In this document: positions 15,451 through 23,891 of the stretch, one piece after another
Numbering within the stretch: position 1 is the first letter of the stretch
Layout: each line of letters opens with the position of its first letter
NCBI GenBank assembly: GCA_012838665.1
Contig: DUOX01000034.1
Span: forward strand, 1 to 64,000
Source: Clostridiales bacterium
GTDB taxonomy: Bacteria > Bacillota > Clostridia > Oscillospirales > Oscillospiraceae
Length of the DNA: 64,000 nt
Direction: 5' to 3'
The notes under the pieces: model-generated
Told to the model about the DNA's origin: nothing
Databases searched by the model: none
What the model saw: the letters and a program-made list of their open reading frames with translations, nothing else
Program-made: the position numbers and the translations under genes

Positions 15451-16746
15451 TCAAACCAAAGGGCCGCCGGGAGTCAGAATCGCAGCCAATGTCAAAATGC
15501 CAATATTTTCATTATAAATGCTGTCAAACTGGCTGATAGGCAACGGGTTTACTCCCCTGCCGGCCTCTATGGTATAGCCGGGCCTGTTAAAGTCCTGTAT
15601 GAACCAGTCCTTGTAACCGGCAAAGCCGGAGCCGTAAGGAGTTTCCTCCAGAGCATAGCCGCTGGCCTCGGACAGCCTTCGGCCGATTTCTTCACTTCCT
15701 GCCGGGTTGTAATCCAGGAATTTCCAGTAAATCACCCCGCCTTGAGTGTGATAAGCCAGAATAAGGGCCGGGTCAATCTCCAGTGTAAAATCGTATATCG
15801 CAAGGCTTTCGGGAGCTACTAGGGGTCCCGAGCCCACATAGTCCCTCGGGCCGGGGCGGGTAAAGCCCTCGGCAAATTTGATTTGCCTGGCCTGCTCCCA
15901 GCCGGCGGGATACTGGAGGTTTGTATCCACGCCCCGGATATTTGCTTTCCAGCCCGAGGGGAAGGGAATATCCGGATAGTTCCGAGACAGGGCCCTGGCA
16001 GATTCAAAGTATGTACCACTGTCCAGCTCCCCGGTGACCAGGTCGATACCGTCAGGGTTTACCGCCGGAGCAATATAAATGGTAGAGGCGTTAAAAATAT
16101 CCTGGGCGGGAATATTATAGATATTGCCCCCGGAAACGTAGGCTTTGGCGAAATCCTCCAAAAATTTCAAAAGCAGCGGTGTGGTAATCCATTCGTTGGC
16201 GTGGTGGGAGGCGTTGTAAAACACCCGGTTGCTGCCGGAGCCGGTTGATATGTAATACAGCGGCCTGCCCATGACGCTGCGGCCCATTTCTCCCACATTT
16301 AAAAAGGGATATCTGGCCGACAGACCCCGGACTATGTAGCCTATTAGAGTGCTGCTGTAATTGATGTTTGTGGGAACTACGTCAAAGCCCAGGGGGATGA
16401 CTACGATTCTGCCGACGCTTAGACTTAAGGGGTCGATTCCGGGGTTTGCCGTTTCAATTGCCCTGACGGTGCTGCCATACTGCAGGGCCAGGTGGTAAAG
16501 TGTGTCGCCTCTCCTTATGGTATGTGTGACATAGCCCGTGTACCATGGCATTAGGGTCCTGTGGGTCAGGGGGCCTACAATCCCGTCAGGGACAAGGCCC
16601 ATGTCTCTTTGAAAATTCTGGACTGCCGCTAAAGTCCGGCCTCCGAAAACTCCGTCTATTGGGCCGGGATTATAACCGGCCCGTGTCAATGCCAGTTGAA
16701 GAAGCTCTACCAGGGGACCTCGAGAGCCGAATCTTAAAATTTTCAT
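15451..16746 (-). CDS. M14 zinc carboxypeptidase with peptidoglycan-binding and LysM domains (gamma-D-glutamyl-diamino acid endopeptidase I type)
   Basis: About 431 residues with three modules. A PG_binding_1 domain covers residues 1-60 (FGSRGPLVELLQLALTRAGY, DGVFGGRTLAAVQNFQ). One LysM covers 70-115 (HTIRRGDTLYHLALQYGS). The rest is an M14 peptidase with zinc ligands HHANEW (His and Glu), HTQGG late, and the catalytic Glu in YTIEAGRG. This is the ENP1 layout, which cuts gamma-D-Glu-diaminopimelate bonds in cortex or wall peptide and is common in spore formers. There is no signal peptide, which suits mother-cell or lysis-linked release. I chose ATG 16746, preceded by GGGAGG, over the upstream 16797 start. 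Monocistronic with its own terminator. Confidence 0.88.
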   Translation of the reverse strand: MKILRFGSRGPLVELLQLALTRAGYNPGPIDGVFGGRTLAAVQNFQRDMGLVPDGIVGPLTHRTLMPWYTGYVTHTIRRGDTLYHLALQYGSTVRAIETANPGIDPLSLSVGRIVVIPLGFDVVPTNINYSSTLIGYIVRGLSARYPFLNVGEMGRSVMGRPLYYISTGSGSNRVFYNASHHANEWITTPLLLKFLEDFAKAYVSGGNIYNIPAQDIFNASTIYIAPAVNPDGIDLVTGELDSGTYFESARALSRNYPDIPFPSGWKANIRGVDTNLQYPAGWEQARQIKFAEGFTRPGPRDYVGSGPLVAPESLAIYDFTLEIDPALILAYHTQGGVIYWKFLDYNPAGSEEIGRRLSEASGYALEETPYGSGFAGYKDWFIQDFNRPGYTIEAGRGVNPLPISQFDSIYNENIGILTLAAILTPGGPLV

Positions 16747-16907
16747 GGTCAAATTTTCCTCCCGATTATCTTCTCCATATATTCTATGGCGTTTCATCGC
16801 AAAAGGTAAATCAGAAATAAATTAACGGCACTATTTTTGCCCGCAAGTTGACATACTGAAAATGCGATAAGTTTTTTCGCAAGAAAAGAGAAGGGGAAAA
16901 GGATGGA

Positions 16908-17963
16908 ATGCTGAAGACAAAGAAAAATATGGCAAGAAGATGTGCCGTTTTGGCAATAATTTTAATAGGCTGCTGTCTGACTCCCGGAATAGAAGCTTTG
17001 GCAACGGAGATAACGGAGCTGGTGCCGATGGGCTGCACGGTAGGGATAGAGATGAAAATGGACGGCGTGCTGGTGGTGGGACTTTCCAATCTTGAGACGG
17101 AAAACGGCCCTTTCTCACCGGCGGGAAACGCGGGCATCATGCCTGGGGATTTGCTGGTGCGGCTTGGAAATTGTGAAATCCGCTCAGCCCAGGAATTTAT
17201 TGATGCGGCTTCGAAACTGACGGGGGAAGAGGTCGCGGTTACGGTGCGCAGGGGAGAAAGAATAATACAGTATTCGGTTAAGCCGCTACCCACGGAAGAC
17301 GGCGCTTACCAGCTTGGATTGTGGCTGAGGGACAGTGTGTCGGGAATCGGAACCGTTACATTCTATGACCCGAAGTCGGGGCTGTATGGGGCGCTGGGTC
17401 ACAGTATAACTGATGCGGATACAGGAGTTATTATGCCTCTGGGAAGCGGATGCATTATAGGCTCCACGGTGGTGGATGTGCGGAAAGGCTGCAGCGGCGC
17501 GCCGGGAGAGCTTTGCGGACATTTTGATAAAAACAAGAACTGGGGAAATATTCTTAAAAACACGCCTAACGGCATATTTGGGATAATGATGGGCGGAGCC
17601 TTTGATGTACAGCAAAAAGCCATACCTGTTGCAAAGGAAGAAGAAGTAAAGCTTGGAGCTGCCACGATACTTGCCAATGTCTCCGGTACGCAGGTTGAGG
17701 AATATGCCGTGGAAATAACCAGAATCTACAGGAGCAACAATTCCGGAAAGAGCATGATGCTTACCGTAACAGACCCTAAACTGCTGGAAAGAACAGGCGG
17801 GATAGTTAAAGGGATGAGCGGAAGCCCCATAATCCAAAACGGAAAGCTCATAGGAGCCGTAACCCATGTTTTGGTAAATAATCCCGACAGGGGTTATGGA
17901 ATCTCTATAGAACGCATGCTGGAAGCAGCCGGCGGAAATAAAATATCAAATAAGGCCGCTTAG
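16908..17963 (+). CDS. spoIVB: SpoIVB peptidase
   Basis: A 351-residue S55-family serine peptidase. The N-terminal membrane anchor (residues 9-30) leads to a PDZ domain (about 45-125, with NAGIMPGDLLVRLG), then the peptidase domain with catalytic His in GALGHSITD (His-165) and Ser in KGMSGSPIIQNG (about 304). In sporulation it is secreted from the forespore and cleaves SpoIVFA, releasing SpoIVFB to activate sigma-K. Spo0A is encoded 168 nt downstream, the conserved Firmicute arrangement. ATG 16908 overlaps a weak purine-rich RBS (GGGGAAAAGG). It is a little shorter than the B. subtilis protein. Confidence 0.95.
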   Translation: MLKTKKNMARRCAVLAIILIGCCLTPGIEALATEITELVPMGCTVGIEMKMDGVLVVGLSNLETENGPFSPAGNAGIMPGDLLVRLGNCEIRSAQEFIDAASKLTGEEVAVTVRRGERIIQYSVKPLPTEDGAYQLGLWLRDSVSGIGTVTFYDPKSGLYGALGHSITDADTGVIMPLGSGCIIGSTVVDVRKGCSGAPGELCGHFDKNKNWGNILKNTPNGIFGIMMGGAFDVQQKAIPVAKEEEVKLGAATILANVSGTQVEEYAVEITRIYRSNNSGKSMMLTVTDPKLLERTGGIVKGMSGSPIIQNGKLIGAVTHVLVNNPDRGYGISIERMLEAAGGNKISNKAA

Positions 17964-17967
17964 GGAA

Positions 17968-17977
17968 TTTTGTCGAA
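17968..17977 (+). promoter_or_regulatory. Candidate 0A box (Spo0A binding site)
   Basis: TTTTGTCGAA, an exact match to the TTTTGTCRAA 0A-box pattern, 4 nt past the spoIVB stop and about 154 nt before the spo0A ATG. It lies upstream of the terminator that separates the genes. Confidence 0.55.
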
Positions 17978-17996
17978 GCGTGTCTAATTATGTAAA

Positions 17997-18027
17997 CAAA
18001 AAGCTGTAAATTTTCTACAGCTTTTTG
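17997..18027 (+). terminator. Intrinsic terminator between spoIVB and spo0A
   Basis: AAAAAGCTGTA and TACAGCTTTTT around AATTTTC, then TTG. It should separate forespore spoIVB transcripts from spo0A. Confidence 0.85.
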
Positions 18028-18130
18028 TTGCAATAAAGTACAAGCTGTGATAAATTAGTAACACTTAGGCGGTTTTTATGCAAAAAAAATACAAGGCTGG
18101 CCGTGAATTGTAATATTTGGAGGTTGGATT

Positions 18131-18919
18131 ATGGAAACCAAAATACGCGTTCTCATTGCAGATTCCGGCGAAGATTTTCGGGTTCTTCTGGCAGACATGC
18201 TCTCAGATGAAGGGGACATTGAGGTGGTTGGAACTGCCGGAGATGGTATTGAGGCTTTGGCTATGCTTGCAGAGCACAAGCCCGATGTTCTCCTTATCGA
18301 TTTAGTACTCACCAAACTTGACGGCCTTAGCGTCCTTGGCAAAATGCAGGAGACAGGCGCGAATCCAGCTATTATTGTTATTTCCGGCTTTTTCAATGAA
18401 CACGTTGTTTCCAGGTGTTCCGAGCTGGGAGCGTTTTACTTCATGCCGAAGCCCTGCGATATTCCGGCTCTGATAGCTCGAATACGTCAGGTTCGCGGCA
18501 CTTCAAGAAGCCTGGAGCCTGTACCACATCAGGGAATGGCTATACAGAGACGGCAGGAACAGAGCCTGGAGGCGGTAGTAACTGAAGTTATACATGAGAT
18601 TGGAGTTCCTGCCCACATAAAGGGTTATCAATACCTTCGGGAGGCCATAATCCTCACCATTAACGATATGGAGGTCATTAATGCGGTCACCAAGGTACTT
18701 TACCCTGCTGTCGCCAAAAAATTTGGCACCACTCCTTCCAGGGTGGAAAGAGCTATACGTCATGCCATAGAGGTGGCATGGGACAGAGGAGACCTGGAGA
18801 CCCTTCAAAAGTTCTTTGGCTATACCGTATCTAACATAAAAGGAAAACCAACGAATTCAGAATTTATCGCCATGATCGCGGATTGCCTGAGCCTGCGCCG
18901 CAAAGCCGCCGAAATATAG
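18131..18919 (+). CDS. spo0A: Sporulation master regulator Spo0A
   Basis: A 262-residue response regulator. The receiver domain occupies residues 1-125 with phospho-Asp-57 ([12 protein letters not shown]), switch residue in VISGF and Lys in MPKP. The C-terminal sigma-interacting DNA-binding domain includes [16 protein letters not shown] and [17 protein letters not shown], nearly invariant in Spo0A. It commits cells to sporulation by binding 0A boxes. One oddity is that the first beta strand ends IADSGED, where most Spo0A proteins have two adjacent Asp residues that help hold Mg2+; the second is Ser here. ATG 18131 follows TTGGAGG. Its own transcription unit is flanked by terminators. Confidence 0.96.
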   Translation: METKIRVLIADSGEDFRVLLADMLSDEGDIEVVGTAGDGIEALAMLAEHKPDVLLIDLVLTKLDGLSVLGKMQETGANPAIIVISGFFNEHVVSRCSELGAFYFMPKPCDIPALIARIRQVRGTSRSLEPVPHQGMAIQRRQEQSLEAVVTEVIHEIGVPAHIKGYQYLREAIILTINDMEVINAVTKVLYPAVAKKFGTTPSRVERAIRHAIEVAWDRGDLETLQKFFGYTVSNIKGKPTNSEFIAMIADCLSLRRKAAEI

Positions 18920-18941
18920 ACCGCTTATGGCGTATAATAAC

Positions 18942-18988
18942 GTCCTTCCCGGAAGTTTGCCTTATGCGCACCCCGGAAAGGACTTTTT
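18942..18988 (+). terminator. Intrinsic terminator of spo0A
   Basis: GTCCTTCCCGG pairs with CCGGAAAGGAC across a 20-nt loop and is followed by five T's. Confidence 0.8.
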
Positions 18989-19150
18989 CATTTAAATTGT
19001 TGAATTTCTTTCCGTTTTTCTTTTAAATTTAGGTAAAGCATGCGTATTGACACAACTGTTTTTACGATTTAAATTGAAGTACAATACCAACAAATCTCTT
19101 ACAAAGCCGGATTAGGAAAGCGGGAGAAATAAAATTAGGGTGTGATAAAA

Positions 19151-20464
19151 ATGTTTTATATGTACGACCGCGAAACGGAGACCATGCCGAGGGAACAACT
19201 GCGCAGGCTGCAGGGAGAGAGACTTCGGAATGTGGTGAGAAGGGTCTATGAAAACGTGCTCATGTACAGGCAGCGGTTCACGGAGATGGGGCTGGCCCCT
19301 GAGGATATCCGCTCCATTGATGACATTGCCAAACTGCCTTTTACATACAAGCAGGATCTGCGGGACAACTACCCCTACGGGCTTTTTGCGGCGCCAATGA
19401 GAGAGGTGGTAAGGCTGCATGCCTCCTCCGGCACCACGGGCAAGCAGACCGTCGTGGGATATACCAAAAAGGACCTGGACATCTGGGGCCAGGTCATGGC
19501 GAGAACCCTGGGCGCAGGGGGCGTTACCAGGGATGATATAGGCCATATCAGCTACGGCTACGGCCTGTTTACCGGCGGAATGGGAGGAAATCTGGGCTCC
19601 GAGACCATAGGCTGTGCCACCATTCCTGCCTCCACGGGGAACACAAGCAGGCAGGTGACCATTCTGATAGACTTCAAGCCTACCTTCCTGCTCTGCACGC
19701 CCTCCTATGCCCTTACCATTGCGGAGTATATGGAGGACAACAAAATTCCAGTAGAGAGCCTGAGCCTTAAGGCGGGCTTTTTCGGGGCGGAGCCCTGGAG
19801 CGAGAGCATGCGCCGGGAAATTGAAAGCAGGTTAAATCTCAGAGCCTATGACATTTACGGCCTGTCCGAGATTATAGGCCCCGGCGTGGCCTACGAATGC
19901 CAGTGCCAGAAGGGGCTGCATGTAAACGAGGACCATTTCTATCTTGAAATTATAGACCCGGATACTGGCCGGCTGCTGCCGGACGGGCAGGAGGGAGAGA
20001 TAGTTTTCACCTGCCTGACCAAAGAGGCCCTGCCCCTTATACGCTACCGCACCCGCGACGTGGGCCGAAAGGTTGTTGAGCCCTGCCAGTGCGGCAGGAC
20101 CAGTGTCCGGATGGAGAAACCCGCCGGACGCACGGACGACATGCTTATCATCCGGGGCGTGAATGTGTTTCCCTCCCAGATTGAAAGCGTTTTGCTCGGC
20201 CTTGACGGCATAGCCCCCTTCTTCCAGATGATTGTTGAACGGGAGGGGAACCTTGACAAGCTCACCGTCCTTGTGGAACTAACCGAGGAAAACTTTACCG
20301 ACGAGGTGCGCAAGCTGCAGGAGATGTCCGCCGTGGTGCAGAATGCCATAGAGTCCGTTTTGGGCATAAGAGTCAAGGTGCGCCTTGCGGGTCCAAAGAG
20401 CATACAGCGCTTTGAGGGCAAGGCGGCCCGGGTCATAGATTTGCGCAAGGAACAAATAAAATAG
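19151..20464 (+). CDS. Phenylacetate--CoA ligase family protein (PaaK-like)
   Basis: About 437 residues, ANL-superfamily acyl-CoA ligase of the PaaK type. The phosphate loop is HASSGTTGKQTVVGYT, the adenylate motif YGLSEIIGPG and the hinge RYRTRD; the C-terminal domain has GRTDDMLIIRGVNVFPSQ, the PaaK signature. It would activate an aryl acid (phenylacetate, indoleacetate or similar) to its CoA thioester via an acyl-AMP. In anaerobes the gene is often beside an ACT protein and indolepyruvate oxidoreductase, pointing to aromatic amino-acid breakdown; only the ACT partner is present here. ATG 19151 is preferred over GTG 19142 from the position of AGGG. A TTGACA at 19047 may be its -35 element. 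Confidence 0.88.
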   Translation: MFYMYDRETETMPREQLRRLQGERLRNVVRRVYENVLMYRQRFTEMGLAPEDIRSIDDIAKLPFTYKQDLRDNYPYGLFAAPMREVVRLHASSGTTGKQTVVGYTKKDLDIWGQVMARTLGAGGVTRDDIGHISYGYGLFTGGMGGNLGSETIGCATIPASTGNTSRQVTILIDFKPTFLLCTPSYALTIAEYMEDNKIPVESLSLKAGFFGAEPWSESMRREIESRLNLRAYDIYGLSEIIGPGVAYECQCQKGLHVNEDHFYLEIIDPDTGRLLPDGQEGEIVFTCLTKEALPLIRYRTRDVGRKVVEPCQCGRTSVRMEKPAGRTDDMLIIRGVNVFPSQIESVLLGLDGIAPFFQMIVEREGNLDKLTVLVELTEENFTDEVRKLQEMSAVVQNAIESVLGIRVKVRLAGPKSIQRFEGKAARVIDLRKEQIK

Positions 20465-20477
20465 GGGGGTAGGCGAA

Positions 20478-20906
20478 ATGTTCATAAAGCAGATTTCAAT
20501 TTTTGTGGAGAACCGTGGCGGCGCCATCATGGAGGTAACGGCGGCCCTCAAAGCAGCAAACATAAACATTCGGGCCCTTTGTATTGCCGATACGCAGGAT
20601 TTCGGCATAGTGCGCCTGATTGTGGATAAAACCGAGGCCGCCATCAAAGCCCTGCGGGCCCAGGACATGACGGTGGTGGAGACAGACGTTCTGGCCCTGT
20701 CCGTGGAGGATACCCCCGGTGCATTCCATGTGGCTCTGGAGGCCCTGTATGAGGGGGCTGTTATGATAGAATACTGCTATGCCTTTGTCGCCCCGGTGGG
20801 AGGAGGAGCCACTATCATACTCAGATGCCGGGAGCAGGAAGCCGCGGCAAAGCTGCTTACAGAGCGGGGACTCAAGCTCTTATCCCAGGAAGAAGTCAGC
20901 TGCTGA
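20478..20906 (+). CDS. Tandem ACT-domain protein
   Basis: A 142-residue cytoplasmic protein made of two ACT domains: residues 1-70 (QISIFVENRGGAIMEVTAAL, AANINIRALCIADT) and 72-140 (VLALSVEDTPGAFHVALEAL, MIEYCYAFV). ACT domains bind amino acids and usually regulate a neighbour. The family sits directly after PaaK-type ligases in many clostridia, here 13 nt downstream behind AGGGGGG. It may sense the aromatic amino acid or product of that route; this is inference. No catalytic or DNA-binding domain is present. Confidence 0.85.
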   Translation: MFIKQISIFVENRGGAIMEVTAALKAANINIRALCIADTQDFGIVRLIVDKTEAAIKALRAQDMTVVETDVLALSVEDTPGAFHVALEALYEGAVMIEYCYAFVAPVGGGATIILRCREQEAAAKLLTERGLKLLSQEEVSC

Positions 20907-20936
20907 CCGGATTCGGAACAGTATCAGCCAAAATAG

Positions 20937-20985
20937 ACTGCACCTGCCCGCGGGGATAATTCCCAAAGGGCAGGTGCAGTTTTTT
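20937..20985. terminator. Strong terminator between ACT and carboxypeptidase genes
   Basis: ACTGCACCTGCCC pairs with GGGCAGGTGCAGT, followed by TTTTT on the plus strand. The genes converge here, so it may act both ways. Confidence 0.88.
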
Positions 20986-21003
20986 AACGGCGCGTTTATT
21001 AAA

Positions 21004-22575
21004 TCAGCGCCTGAAGAATTCTTCGAAGTAGTCCCGCTCGGCGGCTTTATCGGGCTTATCGCCGGAATTATCGGGCTGCTTTAAGTCGTCTACGAGTTCC
21101 GAGAAACTGCGTCCATTCCTGTTAATCTTTTGAAAGGTTTCAGCGGGCTGCCCGTTGTTCCGGGACAGGGAGCCGGCAGTTACGCTGCTTCTTAAGGCTT
21201 CGGATTCCGCCCTGGCCCTGTCCCTGGCCAGTCTGGCCGCCTCTAAGGAGCGCAGGTGGCGCTTGCGCAGGATTCTGTAGCGGATAACTAGGGCGATATA
21301 TCCGCAGAAGAGCAGGACCAGCGCCCAGAAGATAAGTTTTACATAGGTGTTGTCCATTACTTTTGCGATTTCGGATTTGATATAGAAGGTCTTTGACAGC
21401 GACACGGAGGTAGCGGCAACAAGGTGGGTCGAACCGATAACCCTGCCATCCTTTAATACTTTTATTTCTCCCAGTATGCTGCCGGCCTCCACGGGCGCCT
21501 TAAGGGGGGTGCCGTCATGCTGGCTGTATATGACTATTTCCCTCTGTAGGGTATCCATGTCCATGTCGTTCGGCAGCAGGTGCGTAATGGTCCTTTGGGG
21601 CCGGAGTCCCACGGAGTCTGCATCGCTGCCCATTTCAAGGGGTACTTCGGCTATAAGCTCGTTGGATTTCAAAACATCCTGATAGCTAAAGTTGGAAAAC
21701 GCCCATTCGTACAGGTTTATAGTGTCCAAAAAATTGCCAAAGTCAAATAAGCCGCCCCCCTTGTCCGTTGCGACGCCTCCCATAACAACGCACAGAAGAT
21801 GGATGTCATCCTTTGAGGCGGTGGAGATGAGACAGTAACCGGCATTTGAAGTGTAGCCGGTCTTGACTCCCCGGGCATGCTCGTAATAATAACCGGTGTA
21901 GTAGGAATCCTTGTTTATCAGCCCGTTGGTATTGGAAAGGGTCCGCGGATTAGAAACATTTGTGGCGGGTATTTCTTTAACTGCGGTGTTGCAAATATCC
22001 ATGAATAGTGAATGGCTGATTGCCGCCTGGGCGATAAGGCACATGTCCCGGGCGGTTGTGTAGTGATTGTCGTCGTGAAGCCCGTGGGCGTTACTGAAAT
22101 GCGTATCCTTGCATCCCAGCTCTTTTGCCCGGGCGTTCATCATATCGATAAAATTGGGGATTGTACCGCCTATGTACTCGGCTATTACATTGCAGGCCTC
22201 GTTTGCTGAAGCTACCATGGCGCAATACATAAGGTTTTCCAGACTCATGGTTTCTCCGGGAACTATGCCGGCGCTGCTGCCATCCTCAATAAGGTTGTAG
22301 CCTATATTCTCCGAGGCTGTGACCTCGTCGTAGAGGGTGACCTGCCCGGACTCGCAGGCCTCCACAGCCAGAAGTACTGTCATAATTTTCGTCAGACTGG
22401 CGGGATATGCCCGGTCATCCGGGTTTTTTGAATAAATTACATCCCCTGTCTCGGTCTCCAGAAGTATTACGGCGTTTGCCCCCACAGCGGGGTCCTCAAG
22501 AGCGGAAGCCTCAGGGGAAAGAGGAGAAAACAATAAGACAAAAATTATTGCGATGATAAACTTAAATTTTTTCAT
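21004..22575 (-). CDS. D-alanyl-D-alanine carboxypeptidase (DacF-type)
   Basis: A 523-residue S11 peptidase that trims the terminal D-Ala of peptidoglycan stem peptides. A signal peptide (first ~26 residues, ending EASA) precedes the catalytic domain with SLTK (Ser nucleophile, near residue 61), the SxN motif in SANEAC, and KTG in GVKTGYTSNAGY. A C-terminal beta domain follows (about 300-390), then a membrane helix near 400-425 with Arg/Lys after it. The cytoplasmic tail of about 90 residues is charged and extends well beyond ordinary DacF proteins, ending DYFEEFFRR. An internal helix rather than a C-terminal amphipathic anchor makes this a type I membrane protein. Confidence 0.9.
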   Translation of the reverse strand: MKKFKFIIAIIFVLLFSPLSPEASALEDPAVGANAVILLETETGDVIYSKNPDDRAYPASLTKIMTVLLAVEACESGQVTLYDEVTASENIGYNLIEDGSSAGIVPGETMSLENLMYCAMVASANEACNVIAEYIGGTIPNFIDMMNARAKELGCKDTHFSNAHGLHDDNHYTTARDMCLIAQAAISHSLFMDICNTAVKEIPATNVSNPRTLSNTNGLINKDSYYTGYYYEHARGVKTGYTSNAGYCLISTASKDDIHLLCVVMGGVATDKGGGLFDFGNFLDTINLYEWAFSNFSYQDVLKSNELIAEVPLEMGSDADSVGLRPQRTITHLLPNDMDMDTLQREIVIYSQHDGTPLKAPVEAGSILGEIKVLKDGRVIGSTHLVAATSVSLSKTFYIKSEIAKVMDNTYVKLIFWALVLLFCGYIALVIRYRILRKRHLRSLEAARLARDRARAESEALRSSVTAGSLSRNNGQPAETFQKINRNGRSFSELVDDLKQPDNSGDKPDKAAERDYFEEFFRR

Positions 22576-22700
22576 GTTAATCTCCGAAATAATATGTTAT
22601 TATGTAGCAAACGGCTTGGCTTATTGCGACTTTAATTATACGTTTACAAAGAAAGAAAAGCAACAGTAAATTGCTTTGCGGGATAATAGGGGTTGGGGAA

Positions 22701-23117
22701 TTGAAGCTGAATACTGTCGAAAAGTGTGCCATAATGCTCACTATAATTTTTATAGTTCTGCTGCTGGGATACCACTTTGGACGGGAGAGTTCGGAGGCTC
22801 CTTTTACGGTTATAACCGAAAGGAAGGCGGATAGGGCGGAGGTCCTTAAGGGCGGGGATGCGCCATCCGTCTCTCCTTCCGTTTCTCCTGAGGCCACCGG
22901 GAAAGACTCTTCCAAGCCCGACGGGACGAAGATGAACATTAACACTGCCACTGCTGAGGAGCTTTGTAGCCTCCCAGGCATTGGCGAAGTTCTGGCGGAG
23001 AGAATCGTTGAATACAGACGCGAAAACGGGGATTTTGAGTTTATAGAAGATATTATGGAAGTTAAAGGCATAGGTGAAGGGATATTTGCAAAGATACGGG
23101 ACCACATAACTTGTTAG
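22701..23117 (+). CDS. Helix-hairpin-helix protein, ComEA-like
   Basis: About 138 residues: one N-terminal membrane helix (AIMLTIIFIVLLLGYHFG), a Ser/Pro-rich linker, and a C-terminal double helix-hairpin-helix domain (MNINTATAEELCSLPGIG, RIVEYRRENGDF, EVKGIGEGIFAKI). ComEA-family proteins bind incoming double-stranded DNA at the membrane in competence. This one is smaller, and no comEC is adjacent, so DNA uptake is not proven. TTG 22701 is chosen as start because GGGG runs precede it; TTG 22671 would add ten non-conserved residues. It is followed after 12 nt by a response regulator gene. Confidence 0.75.
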   Translation: MKLNTVEKCAIMLTIIFIVLLLGYHFGRESSEAPFTVITERKADRAEVLKGGDAPSVSPSVSPEATGKDSSKPDGTKMNINTATAEELCSLPGIGEVLAERIVEYRRENGDFEFIEDIMEVKGIGEGIFAKIRDHITC

Positions 23118-23129
23118 GGGGAAAAGTAT

Positions 23130-23816
23130 ATGAAGATTCTGGTCGTGGACGACGAAAAACTGCTGGTCAAAGGGATAAAGTTCAATCTTGAGAGCGAGGG
23201 CTATCAGGTGGACGCCTGTTATGACGGAGAGGCGGCAGTGGAAATGGCCAAGACGGGTGAATATGACCTTATTGTTCTGGACCTGATGATGCCCAAGTTG
23301 GATGGGCTTAACGCCTGTATGAAAATAAGGGAGTTTTCAAACGTGCCCATCATTATGCTTACAGCCCGCAGTGAGGACACGGATAAGCTCCTCGGCTTTG
23401 AATACGGTGCCGACGACTACCTTACCAAGCCTTTTAACATACTGGAGCTGAAAGCCAGAATCAGGGCCCTGTTGCGCAGATCCATTTTACAAAGCGCCTC
23501 TGAAAACAGCGGCAGGATAACCCGGGGATATATCACCATAGATACCGAGCGGCGCAGCGCCGAAAAGGACGGGGAGCCTGTGGAGCTTACTGTTAAGGAA
23601 TTTGATTTGATTGAGCTTCTGATGAAAAATCCCGGAAAGGTCTACAGCAGGGAAAACCTGCTTAATATGGTCTGGGGATTTGATTACCAGGGGGACATAC
23701 GCACAGTGGATGTCCATATTCGCAGGCTCAGGGAGAAGATGGAGAAAAATCCTGCTCAGCCCGAATGTATAATAACAAAATGGGGTATAGGGTATTATTT
23801 TGCTGAAAAAGACTGA
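23130..23816 (+). CDS. OmpR-family response regulator
   Basis: A 228-residue regulator. The receiver domain has the acidic pair in VVDDEK, phospho-Asp-53 (VLDLMMPKLDG) and the Lys in LTKPFN. The C-terminal winged helix (about 130-226) has VELTVKEFDLIELLM and NMVWGFDYQGDIRTVDVHIRRLR. It is the partner of the histidine kinase encoded 75 nt downstream. The WalR/PhoP subgroup is the closest match by eye. The good RBS GGGGGAAAAG precedes the ATG. The kinase is followed by a GerMN lipoprotein that could be a target or sensor accessory, as YycH/I are for WalRK. Confidence 0.92.
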   Translation: MKILVVDDEKLLVKGIKFNLESEGYQVDACYDGEAAVEMAKTGEYDLIVLDLMMPKLDGLNACMKIREFSNVPIIMLTARSEDTDKLLGFEYGADDYLTKPFNILELKARIRALLRRSILQSASENSGRITRGYITIDTERRSAEKDGEPVELTVKEFDLIELLMKNPGKVYSRENLLNMVWGFDYQGDIRTVDVHIRRLREKMEKNPAQPECIITKWGIGYYFAEKD

Positions 23817-23891
23817 TATCGGATAAGACAACGGATTGTTGGATGAGAGTTTTTTCATCCCTATGTCCCGAATTTGGAGCTGGAGCTGGAG

